7,994 bases of DNA from Candidatus Aminicenantota bacterium (GTDB lineage Bacteria > Acidobacteriota > Aminicenantia > UBA2199): assembly GCA_023136725.1 (NCBI GenBank), contig JAGLQR010000066.1:1-7994 (forward strand), written 5' to 3'. The position numbers were made by a program, and so were the translations under genes. Under the pieces are notes generated by a model. That model saw only the letters and a program-made list of their open reading frames with translations. It was not told the DNA's origin and did not search any database. This document shows positions 1 through 5,942 of the stretch, piece by piece; positions within the stretch are counted from its first letter, which is position 1; each line of letters starts with the position of its first letter.

Positions 1-785
1 CTGATTATCTCACGATCAACTTTTCCCCTGATGGGGTATTTGATCGTTAAGCCGGCTTTAAGTCTTGAATTTATATTAAAAATAAAACCAAGTTCCGGAA
101 TGAATGTCCCGGATATATTACTTTCTGAATACACAGACCTTTTATCTTTTAACTGCCAATACCCATCCAGAAAAAAATAAAGAGAACTGAAGTTTTCTAT
201 TTGAGTATTTCTTGTCCCTCTCTTATATTCAATTTTAATTCCTGCAGTAAGTTTAGAAGATAAAGTAATTCCAAATGAAACAAAATATATTTCATCAAAT
301 CCGCTAAAAGTACCTTTAAAGTATTGAAATTGGTCATGATCATATTCACTTCTCAGTGTGAAATCCGGGAAATCATTTAGTGCCGATCTATACCATCCTG
401 TAGTAAGGCTCCAGTCATTGAATCCTAACCTTATTGCTATCGAAGAATGAAAGATCTTACTTTCGGAGAAAGGATCCTGATACCTCCGCACTCCTTCATT
501 TATCCCCCAGTATTGGAAAGATTGATAAAGAAGATAATTATGCGAAAAACCAATTTCAACTCCCTTTTTATCTGAGAAAAATGCCGGATTCGCGATCTGC
601 ATTGAATGACCATCCGCAGCCAATGATATCCCTCCCATAGATAATTGTCTTGAATCATGCATTGTGATCCCATTCCATGAAACAGCAGGGGATTCATAAT
701 ATCGGTAATCAAAATTCTGACCTGAAAGATTCATGTTGATAATTGTTGATAATATAAGGATAAGAACAATGAAAAATCGTTTCAT
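1..785 (-). CDS. Outer-membrane beta-barrel protein, FadL/PorV-like, 3' end outside the window
   Basis: The frame is open from ATG at 785 to the window edge, giving 261 codons with no stop, so the C-terminus is missing. Residues 1-22 form a Sec signal peptide: MKRFF, then a run of Ile/Leu, with likely cleavage near LSG|Q. Residues 43-70 carry a FadL/OmpP1/PorV-like N-terminal signature: DSRQLSMGG, then AADG and NPAFF, matching the family's MGG...ADD...NPA pattern. The rest alternates polar and aromatic/aliphatic residues in short strands ending in Gly, Tyr or Phe, as expected for a barrel. The start is supported by an SD (AAGGGGG, 790-796 on the minus strand) whose upstream end meets the ATPase stop codon; only 12 bp separate the genes, so it should be cotranscribed and perhaps coupled. 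Family members move hydrophobic compounds or serve secretion. The substrate here is unknown, and assignment to FadL versus PorV is not resolved. Confidence 0.8.
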   Translation of the reverse strand, partial: MKRFFIVLILILSTIINMNLSGQNFDYRYYESPAVSWNGITMHDSRQLSMGGISLAADGHSMQIANPAFFSDKKGVEIGFSHNYLLYQSFQYWGINEGVRRYQDPFSESKIFHSSIAIRLGFNDWSLTTGWYRSALNDFPDFTLRSEYDHDQFQYFKGTFSGFDEIYFVSFGITLSSKLTAGIKIEYKRGTRNTQIENFSSLYFFLDGYWQLKDKRSVYSESNISGTFIPELGFIFNINSRLKAGLTIKYPIRGKVDREII

Positions 786-797
786 ATATCCCCCTTT

Positions 798-1997
798 CTA
801 TTTTTTTCTTAAAAATTTTTCGAGCATTCTGAATGGAGAAGAGAGAACTTTTCCGATAATGCTGCCTTCATCACCATCACCATTCTTATCCGGGTTGTCC
901 AACAGATCTTTGATCATATCCATGTCAACATTTGAACCAATAAGTTCAACAATATTTCCGATTTTTTTAGATTCACCGGGTTCCACCTTGAATATCTTAT
1001 GGTGTATTTTCTTTACCGTTCTTTCGAAAGGAGCATTACTCCTGAATAAGGGAAGTCCAGCTTTTTTGCATGCCTCAATTATCCATTCATCAATTTTCTC
1101 TTTCCCACAAAGGATCATTGCACTGGGCCCGTCTGAAAAAACCCCGGAGAGTTTTCTGGCCAATACAGATTCGATCACATCAAGCCTTCCGGCACTTGCA
1201 ACCAGAGCCCTGTCCGGCTCGGCAGCAATCATATTAAGTACTTCTTCTGTGTTCCCGAATGCCGAGTTAAACCCGGTAACATTTTTCATGTTAAGGTCTT
1301 CATTCAAGTATAAAGTTTCCGCCCCCATTTCTCTGCTTAAAACACCAAGAGAGGGAGAAGACAGTGTATTCATATACGGAACATAACCAAGAACCGGCAC
1401 ACCAATGGAATCGAACCATTCTGACAAGGCAGATTTAACCTTTTCCTCTTTTCCCGGAAGGATTTTGTTAATAATAACACCAAGGAGTTTAACCTTTTTA
1501 CTTCGAAATGGTTCTATACATAAACTGAATCTGTCTATAGTTGAGCCAACACCTCCATTTAGTACGAGGATAACGGGAATCCCCATCATTGAAGCAACGT
1601 CAGCATTGGAAAGGTTGAAAACCGATCCTACTCCCGGATGTCCTGTCCCTTCAACAACAACAATTTTATATTTCGAATTCAGGTAATTGTATGATCTACG
1701 AATATTTTTTTTGAGATCTGCAGGCTCCCCGGTTTTGATGAATTTTTCAGCAGCTCCGGAAGACGTTGAAAATGGAGCAGTATATTTTACCGGAATTCCA
1801 AGTTCCATAGCATTATCAAGAAGATAAGAATCCTGCCCGACAGAACTTCCATCCACAATTGTTGATTTCTGCCCGAGTGGCTTCATGAATGCGACATCAT
1901 CCTTAAATACTTTCTTGAAATATGAAACAAGTCCCAGTGATATTGTAGTTTTACCTGCATCCTTTCCACCACCGGCAATATATACTCCATATTTCAT
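798..1997 (-). CDS. BioD-like P-loop ATPase with DRTGG-like domain (stand-alone relative of the Pta N-terminal region)
   Basis: The 399-residue protein opens with a Walker A loop at residues 9-18 (GGGKDAGKTT). Next come a BioD-like KPLGQ at 39-43 and VDG...GQD at 48-56, then VVVEGTGHPG at 113-122, where Glu116 matches the acidic residue of the dethiobiotin synthetase/CobB fold. The segment 140-180 completes the nucleotide-binding fold. Residues about 215-335 resemble a DRTGG domain: DRALVASAGR (262-271), SAMILCGKEK (292-301), then GLPLFRSNAPFERT (314-327). This layout equals the N-terminal regulatory half of long phosphotransacetylases, but the C-terminal acetyltransferase domain is absent. 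Residues 364-399 add an acidic Gly/Asp linker and a basic amphipathic segment. The start follows an SD-like AGGGGTGG, and the next in-frame upstream codons run into TAA at 2010-2012. It sits between the Fe-S reductase and the barrel gene in one operon. ATP binding is well supported; the substrate or partner is unknown. Confidence 0.85.
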   Translation of the reverse strand: MKYGVYIAGGGKDAGKTTISLGLVSYFKKVFKDDVAFMKPLGQKSTIVDGSSVGQDSYLLDNAMELGIPVKYTAPFSTSSGAAEKFIKTGEPADLKKNIRRSYNYLNSKYKIVVVEGTGHPGVGSVFNLSNADVASMMGIPVILVLNGGVGSTIDRFSLCIEPFRSKKVKLLGVIINKILPGKEEKVKSALSEWFDSIGVPVLGYVPYMNTLSSPSLGVLSREMGAETLYLNEDLNMKNVTGFNSAFGNTEEVLNMIAAEPDRALVASAGRLDVIESVLARKLSGVFSDGPSAMILCGKEKIDEWIIEACKKAGLPLFRSNAPFERTVKKIHHKIFKVEPGESKKIGNIVELIGSNVDMDMIKDLLDNPDKNGDGDEGSIIGKVLSSPFRMLEKFLRKK

Positions 1998-2034
1998 ATT
2001 CCACCCCTGTTATTCAAATTCATATTTCTCCCCT
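1993..2034 (-). repeat. Imperfect tandem copy of a translation-initiation site
   Basis: Two 16-bp units read on the minus strand as AGGGGAGAAATATGAA (2019-2034) and AGGGGTGGAATATGAA (1993-2008). They match at 14 of 16 positions with a 26-bp period. Each unit holds an SD-like run, a short spacer and an ATG. The downstream unit starts the ATPase; the upstream unit starts a 9-codon frame. Confidence 0.6.
1994..2023 (-). CDS. Possible 9-codon leader ORF coupled to the ATPase start
   Basis: ATG at 2021-2023 opens a short frame encoding MNLNNRGGI, ending in TGA at 1994-1996. The stop overlaps the ATPase start as ATGA (1994-1997). A strong SD-like AGGGGAG (2028-2034) lies 4 nt before the ATG. An ATGA overlap of this kind commonly couples translation of two frames. 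It is too short for composition to prove coding, and the peptide itself may not matter. The alternative is a chance by-product of a duplicated initiation site. Confidence 0.3.
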   Translation of the reverse strand: MNLNNRGGI

Positions 2035-2044
2035 AGTTTTATAA

Positions 2045-3349
2045 TTATCCCAGGGAGAGGTTTTTATGGGCCATGGACAACAAACCCTGAACAGGCAAAT
2101 CATATGTACATGAACTTTCACAATAGCCCTCACAATCAACACATAGTCCTGCATCTTTACCATTCAGTGACATATATTTCCTGATTGCATACTTTTGCCG
2201 GTCATGTGCATCAAAATAATGGTTATACCTCATAATATCACTAACTTTTATTCCTGACGGGCATATTGATTCACATTCACTACATCCATGCCTGCAATAT
2301 AATTGACCCGGGCCCTCTTTATAAAGTGATAATTTTCTCTTTTCAGGTTCCGATAGTTTTGTCCCTGAGAGGCTTACAAACTTATCGATGTGATCGAAGT
2401 TATTCATTGAACATACAACAGAACTAACACCTTTGTTTCCAAGAACAAACTTTATAGCACCATTACTTATCTCATTAGGATCATTGAGATCATACTTCTT
2501 TATAAAACGTTCCGCATTGGCAGCTTTTTTTTTAAAGCGGACCACACCTTCAAGATATAAAGGGTGAACTTTTTTCCCTTCTGCTTTCAATTTTTTTATC
2601 CTGTCACTGATAACATAATATTTTCCTACAGGATTAACCTTCATTAATGTCACACCAATATTTTCCTTGATGCAATTCTCTATTACTTCAGCTCCCAAAT
2701 CTTCCTGAATAAAATTATATGCCATCAGAAAGACATCAAAACGGCCATCTTTAACTGCTTCGTTGAGAATTGTTGCCATTCGTACTTTCGGTTCTTTGTA
2801 CCAATTGGAACCATGGTTAGAAACTCCGACATATCTTAATTTACCCTCTTTTTTCATCTGATCCATTGCAGAATGGAATCCCGGAGTTTTCAGTATTTCT
2901 ATTGTTTCAGCACTATGAACCATCATACAATCAATATATTCGGTATCCAGTTCTTTGAGGCATTGGTTGAATCGCTTGATAAATCCTGCTTCACTTTTAT
3001 CTTTTTTGATCTCCAGTTTTGAAGTGATAAATATACTTTTCCTGTCCAGGCCTTTAATAGCTTCACCAACTACTTTCTGGTTCTTGTAGCTCTCTGCAGT
3101 ATCGATGTAGTTAACTCCCGATTCGATCGCCTTTTTCATTACCTGTGTATTATTTGAAAACCCTATACTTATATCAGATACTCTGAATCCTGTCCTACCG
3201 AGAGTTCTGAAAGCTCCTATCTTGGAATCTTCACCTTTTTTTTCGGGTTCAGTTGTTTCAGATATAAGGTCCTTCTTAATAAAAGTTCCTCCTATTATCC
3301 CCAGTGTAGAGTTTTTAATAAAATTTCTTCTGTTCAATCCTTTTTTCAT
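2045..3349 (-). CDS. Tat-signal aldo/keto reductase with C-terminal 4Fe-4S cluster domain
   Basis: The 434-residue protein starts with a twin-arginine motif, NRRNFIK (6-12), and a short hydrophobic stretch (15-24), with no clear AxA cleavage site. The aldo/keto reductase barrel follows. FRTLGRTGFRVS (47-58) is the usual opening, and the catalytic tetrad is complete as Asp83, Tyr88, Lys111 and His145. GVSNHG (175-180) and AYNF (210-213) fall where cofactor-contact residues are expected. After residue 345 come two cysteine groups: Cys352, 356, 359 and 363 (followed by Pro), and Cys403, 406, 410 and 414. This fits a ferredoxin-like extension that could bind up to two [4Fe-4S] clusters, as in the Fe-S subgroup of the family. 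The start has a strong SD (GGAGGAAGG) and lies 27 bp after the lipoprotein stop. Likely a redox enzyme moved or anchored by Tat; the substrate is unknown. Confidence 0.88.
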   Translation of the reverse strand: MKKGLNRRNFIKNSTLGIIGGTFIKKDLISETTEPEKKGEDSKIGAFRTLGRTGFRVSDISIGFSNNTQVMKKAIESGVNYIDTAESYKNQKVVGEAIKGLDRKSIFITSKLEIKKDKSEAGFIKRFNQCLKELDTEYIDCMMVHSAETIEILKTPGFHSAMDQMKKEGKLRYVGVSNHGSNWYKEPKVRMATILNEAVKDGRFDVFLMAYNFIQEDLGAEVIENCIKENIGVTLMKVNPVGKYYVISDRIKKLKAEGKKVHPLYLEGVVRFKKKAANAERFIKKYDLNDPNEISNGAIKFVLGNKGVSSVVCSMNNFDHIDKFVSLSGTKLSEPEKRKLSLYKEGPGQLYCRHGCSECESICPSGIKVSDIMRYNHYFDAHDRQKYAIRKYMSLNGKDAGLCVDCEGYCESSCTYDLPVQGLLSMAHKNLSLG

Positions 3350-3376
3350 ATTCCTTCCTCCGTAAGTAAAATTTAT

Positions 3377-3877
3377 TTAAAATGTATTCGGGAATAATTC
3401 CCTTAGAACTTTCAGTGACTCAGGGTATAGTTCATCAATTGACATCCAACTCCACTCCGCACTTTTCACGACCCAGGTTTTACTTCTTCGGGTCATTGAA
3501 ATATTGAATCTGTAGACTTCGCCATAAGAATTTACTATCTTACTGAATATCTTCCCTATTCCGCTTGAAAAACTTATCTCGGTAATAACTTCAGCTGAAT
3601 TCATGCTCTTATTTACGGTTTTAATATTAAGAATGTTCACCGAAATTCCTCTGAACCTGTTAAGATAGGTTTTTACTTTTTCCTCAATATCCTCCCGCGT
3701 CCTCTCCTCCTCATCAAGATATTCAAATGAAATGATCTTCATGAATTTTTCAACATCTCTATCCTCAGCAGCGGAAACGGCAGAATATATTATTTCTTCG
3801 ATCTCAGATCTCCCGGAAGATGTATTGCAGCAGATAAAAACTGAGATCATTATCAGAAAAATAAGACACTTCTTCAT
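3377..3877 (-). CDS. Small lipoprotein with NTF2/SnoaL-like fold (predicted)
   Basis: The 166-residue product begins with MKK, a hydrophobic core (residues 5-15) and a Cys pair at 16-17 followed by Asn-Thr-Ser. This is a type II signal peptide with an imperfect lipobox (F-I-C|C), most likely lipidated at Cys17. The mature part starts with helices (24-50 and 60-75), including AAEDRDVEKFM. Four predicted beta strands follow near 78-88, 95-104, 121-130 and 133-142, ending in TWVVKSAEW. This helix-then-sheet order with a terminal W-x-(V/I) strand is typical of NTF2-like lipoproteins; the call rests on pattern, not a named motif. It is the first gene of the minus-strand operon. No SD precedes the ATG, and the promoter -10 lies only 6 nt upstream. 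The start is secure because the signal peptide needs it. The exact role is unknown; ligand binding or a structural role in the envelope is possible. Confidence 0.7.
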   Translation of the reverse strand: MKKCLIFLIMISVFICCNTSSGRSEIEEIIYSAVSAAEDRDVEKFMKIISFEYLDEEERTREDIEEKVKTYLNRFRGISVNILNIKTVNKSMNSAEVITEISFSSGIGKIFSKIVNSYGEVYRFNISMTRRSKTWVVKSAEWSWMSIDELYPESLKVLRELFPNTF

Positions 3878-3883
3878 TTTTTA

Positions 3884-3912
3884 ATAATGATTTAACGTAG
3901 AAAAAATGTCAA
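3884..3912 (-). promoter_or_regulatory. Sigma70-like promoter for the minus-strand operon
   Basis: On the minus strand TTGACA (3907-3912) is followed by a 17-nt spacer and CATTAT (3884-3889), which matches TATAAT at 4 of 6 positions. The predicted transcription start falls at about 3877, the first base of the lipoprotein ATG, so the mRNA could be leaderless. That agrees with the missing SD. The region is very AT-rich, which makes -10 matches cheap; the perfect -35 and exact spacing are the stronger evidence. Confidence 0.5.
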
Positions 3913-3972
3913 ATAAGAAATTTAACAGGAAAAAATCCATCTTCCACTTACATGATTTACGAATTGATCCAA

Positions 3973-4001
3973 TTGACATTAAAAAATCAGTTGTATAGAA
4001 T
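3973..4001 (+). promoter_or_regulatory. Sigma70-like promoter for the sugar cassette
   Basis: TTGACA (3973-3978), a 17-nt spacer and TAGAAT (3996-4001, 5 of 6 to TATAAT) make a near-consensus promoter on the plus strand. The expected start of transcription is near 4008, giving a leader of about 103 nt before the ATG at 4111. A small dyad, AATTG-ATC-CAATT (3962-3974), touches the -35 box but is too short to call an operator. The leader has no clear SD next to the ATG and no hairpin plus U-tract. Confidence 0.6.
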
Positions 4002-4110
4002 TTTTAATTGTATGGTTTATGAACAAGGGGAAGTTTAGTTTTTTTCATTTCATTAAGGAATAGATTTTATCTTTTAAGAGTTTAGAAAAAAAAGAACCTG
4101 ACAAATTTAA

Positions 4111-4956
4111 ATGAATATAGTAATCACGGGAGCTTCGGGTAATATTGGAAAAAGTCTTTTTCACTCTCTCAAAAGCCATAAAGTTATCCCGTTTTATCGA
4201 AGAAAAGATATGGCTTCATCAATTACTCATGGAGAGTTTTGGGATATTTCAAGGCCGGCACCGGAAAATTTGAAGGTTGACCAACCGTATATCATCCATA
4301 CCGCAGCATCAGTTTCAAATAATATTAATGAATTAACCGGATCTAATATCTCAGGAATTAAAAACCTCATGGATTGGGCAGTGAAATCTAATTCCAGGCA
4401 TATTATTTATTTTTCTTCAGGTGCAATTTACGGATATAATAAAGATATTTTCATGACAGAGGAAATGCCTGCAAACCCGGCAACTGCTTACGGGCATAGT
4501 AAACTTATCGGGGAGAAAATACTCTTTGATTACTTTTCCAAATACAATATCCCGATTACGATTATCAGACTTTACTTCCCTTTCGGACCAGGAATGAGAA
4601 CCGGTATATTTAAAAAAATTGAGGATGCTGTCAGATCGGGGAAACCTCTGACCATAAAAAAAGATGGCAAGCCGGCTTTCACTCCTGTTCACCTGAAAGA
4701 TATAAATAATGCGATCAATAAGATCGTTGATCTGAATGCGGGAGGTTTTAAAACATTTAATCTTTGCGGCAATGACCCTGTCAACTTTCTGGAAATAGTA
4801 CACATTTACGAAGAAATAATGAAAACTAAAGCGGTCTTAAAGTTCATAAATAGAACAGATGGGGACATACTTGGCAGCAACGAATTAGTAAAGAAAGAAA
4901 TTTCGTGGGAACCTGAAAATTCTATCATTGAAATCAAAAATCTAATTGGAGAATAG
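4111..4956 (+). CDS. NAD(P)-dependent epimerase/dehydratase, extended SDR family
   Basis: The 281-residue protein has the extended short-chain dehydrogenase pattern. The Rossmann loop is ITGASGNIG (5-13, G7-x2-G10-x2-G13), HTAAS (63-67) follows, and the catalytic set is Ser102/Ser103 in FSSGAIYG with Tyr127-x3-Lys131 (YGHSK). RLYFPFGPG (153-161) and PVHLKDI (192-198) are the conserved substrate-side segments. It is a little short for the family (often 300-340 residues) but has all core motifs. The start gives the expected MNIVITG opening; the upstream bases are A-rich with no SD. It is the first gene of the cassette, 2 bp from the next dehydrogenase. It probably acts on a nucleotide-linked sugar (epimerisation, dehydration or keto reduction), and the exact reaction cannot be read from sequence. 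Confidence 0.85.
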   Translation: MNIVITGASGNIGKSLFHSLKSHKVIPFYRRKDMASSITHGEFWDISRPAPENLKVDQPYIIHTAASVSNNINELTGSNISGIKNLMDWAVKSNSRHIIYFSSGAIYGYNKDIFMTEEMPANPATAYGHSKLIGEKILFDYFSKYNIPITIIRLYFPFGPGMRTGIFKKIEDAVRSGKPLTIKKDGKPAFTPVHLKDINNAINKIVDLNAGGFKTFNLCGNDPVNFLEIVHIYEEIMKTKAVLKFINRTDGDILGSNELVKKEISWEPENSIIEIKNLIGE

Positions 4957-4958
4957 TT

Positions 4959-5942
4959 ATGATAAATGGTTTTGGAATCACCGGTAAAAAGTTTCTTATT
5001 ACAGGTGGAGCCGGCTTCATAGGTTCCTCCCTGGCAAGAATAATTTCAAAGAACAATGAAGTTATCATATTTGATAATCTTCACAATAATGCATTAAAGA
5101 ATACCAGTTTAACTGACAATCCGAATTTAAGAATAGTAACCGGCAATGTTCTTGACTATAGTACTCTGGAAAAAAGTATGGACCCTGACATCGAATATTT
5201 GATCCATTGTGCCGCTATAGCTGGTGTTGATACTGTACTTAAAAACCCGATACTTACTCTTAATGTTAATATAAACGGTGTATTCAATATTTTTAAAGCA
5301 GCAGGCAAGTTAACCCGGCTTAAGAGGATCATTGATTTTTCAACAAGTGAAATATATGGGAAACATGCGGAAAATGTCGATGAGAAGGCATTAAATCTCT
5401 CAATCTCCCCAGAAGAATTAAGATGGTCATATGCAATAAGCAAACTTAGTGGAGAGGCAATTGCACGCACATATTATATTCACGAAAAAATGCCAACAGT
5501 AACGATTCGTCCCTTCAATATCTTCGGACCGAACCAGATAGGTGTCGGGGCAGTGCACAATTTTGTTACACATGCAATAAAAGAACTTCCTATTATTATT
5601 AATAACAATGGCTCACAAGTCCGTTCCTGGTGTTATATAGATGACCTTGTAAAGGGAGTATTGCTGACACTTGAGAATGATATTGCAGTTGGACAGGTTT
5701 ACAACATCGGAAATCCGGATAATACTCTTACGGTTTATGAACTTGCCAGAATGATCAAATTAATTTCTGAAAGCTCATCAAGGATCGAATACAGGGAAAC
5801 AAATTATCCCGACGTTGAACTGAGGATACCAAAAATAGATCATGCATATGAACAACTCAAATTTGAACCTGAAATCAATATGGAAGAAGGGTTAAAAAGA
5901 ACTATTGAATGGTACAAGATAAAAAATGGAGTTTTTCATTGA
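4959..5942 (+). CDS. NAD-dependent nucleotide-sugar epimerase/dehydratase, UXS/ArnA-like extended SDR
   Basis: The 327-residue protein has the NAD-binding loop ITGGAGFIG (14-22) and FDN (38-40), where Asp39 would favour NAD over NADP. IHCAA (82-86) follows, then a catalytic STSEIYG (128-134) and Tyr158-x3-Lys162 (YAISK). RPFNIFGP (184-191) and VRSWCYIDDLVKG (221-233) line the sugar-nucleotide site. The Thr-Ser-Glu triad with Arg223 resembles UDP-glucuronate decarboxylases and the ArnA C-terminal domain, while YAISK is closer to ArnA than to the UXS YDEGK form. An exact substrate is therefore not claimed; 4,6-dehydratases and 4-epimerases share the same scaffold. The start has GGAG (4948-4951) 7 nt upstream, and the gap to the previous gene is 2 bp. 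It overlaps the glycosyltransferase start by 4 bp. Confidence 0.87.
   Translation: MINGFGITGKKFLITGGAGFIGSSLARIISKNNEVIIFDNLHNNALKNTSLTDNPNLRIVTGNVLDYSTLEKSMDPDIEYLIHCAAIAGVDTVLKNPILTLNVNINGVFNIFKAAGKLTRLKRIIDFSTSEIYGKHAENVDEKALNLSISPEELRWSYAISKLSGEAIARTYYIHEKMPTVTIRPFNIFGPNQIGVGAVHNFVTHAIKELPIIINNNGSQVRSWCYIDDLVKGVLLTLENDIAVGQVYNIGNPDNTLTVYELARMIKLISESSSRIEYRETNYPDVELRIPKIDHAYEQLKFEPEINMEEGLKRTIEWYKIKNGVFH
5928..5941 (+). promoter_or_regulatory. Ribosome binding site and TTG start that set the glycosyltransferase N-terminus
   Basis: GGAG (5928-5931) lies 7 nt before TTG (5939-5941), the same spacing as GGAG to ATG at the preceding gene. TTG overlaps the upstream stop as TTGA. Translation from here yields MRSLHIDNIA, the usual glycosyltransferase opening. 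The in-frame ATG at 5909 has no good SD and would add ten unrelated residues. Confidence 0.75.

Noticed and set aside
861..899. EF-hand-like DKNGDGDEG in the ATPase tail
   Set aside because: Only the first half of a calcium loop fits; the hydrophobic position 8 and the Glu at position 12 are missing, so it reads better as an acidic linker.
733..1386. A 217-codon open frame on the plus strand, antisense to the ATPase and barrel genes
   Set aside because: It lies opposite two well-supported genes, is Ser/Phe/Pro-rich in the way of reverse-strand shadows, and shows no domain motif.
3962..3974. AATTG-ATC-CAATT dyad touching the plus promoter -35 box
   Set aside because: Five-base arms in AT-rich DNA are common by chance; not enough to call an operator.
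3878..4110. Possible small RNA, tRNA or CRISPR repeat in the divergent intergenic region
   Set aside because: No cloverleaf, repeat-spacer pattern or hairpin with a U-tract was seen; promoter elements account for the clearest signals.
4417..4803. A 128-codon open frame antisense to the first dehydrogenase
   Set aside because: The opposite strand carries all SDR motifs in order; the antisense product has no recognisable feature and no convincing SD.
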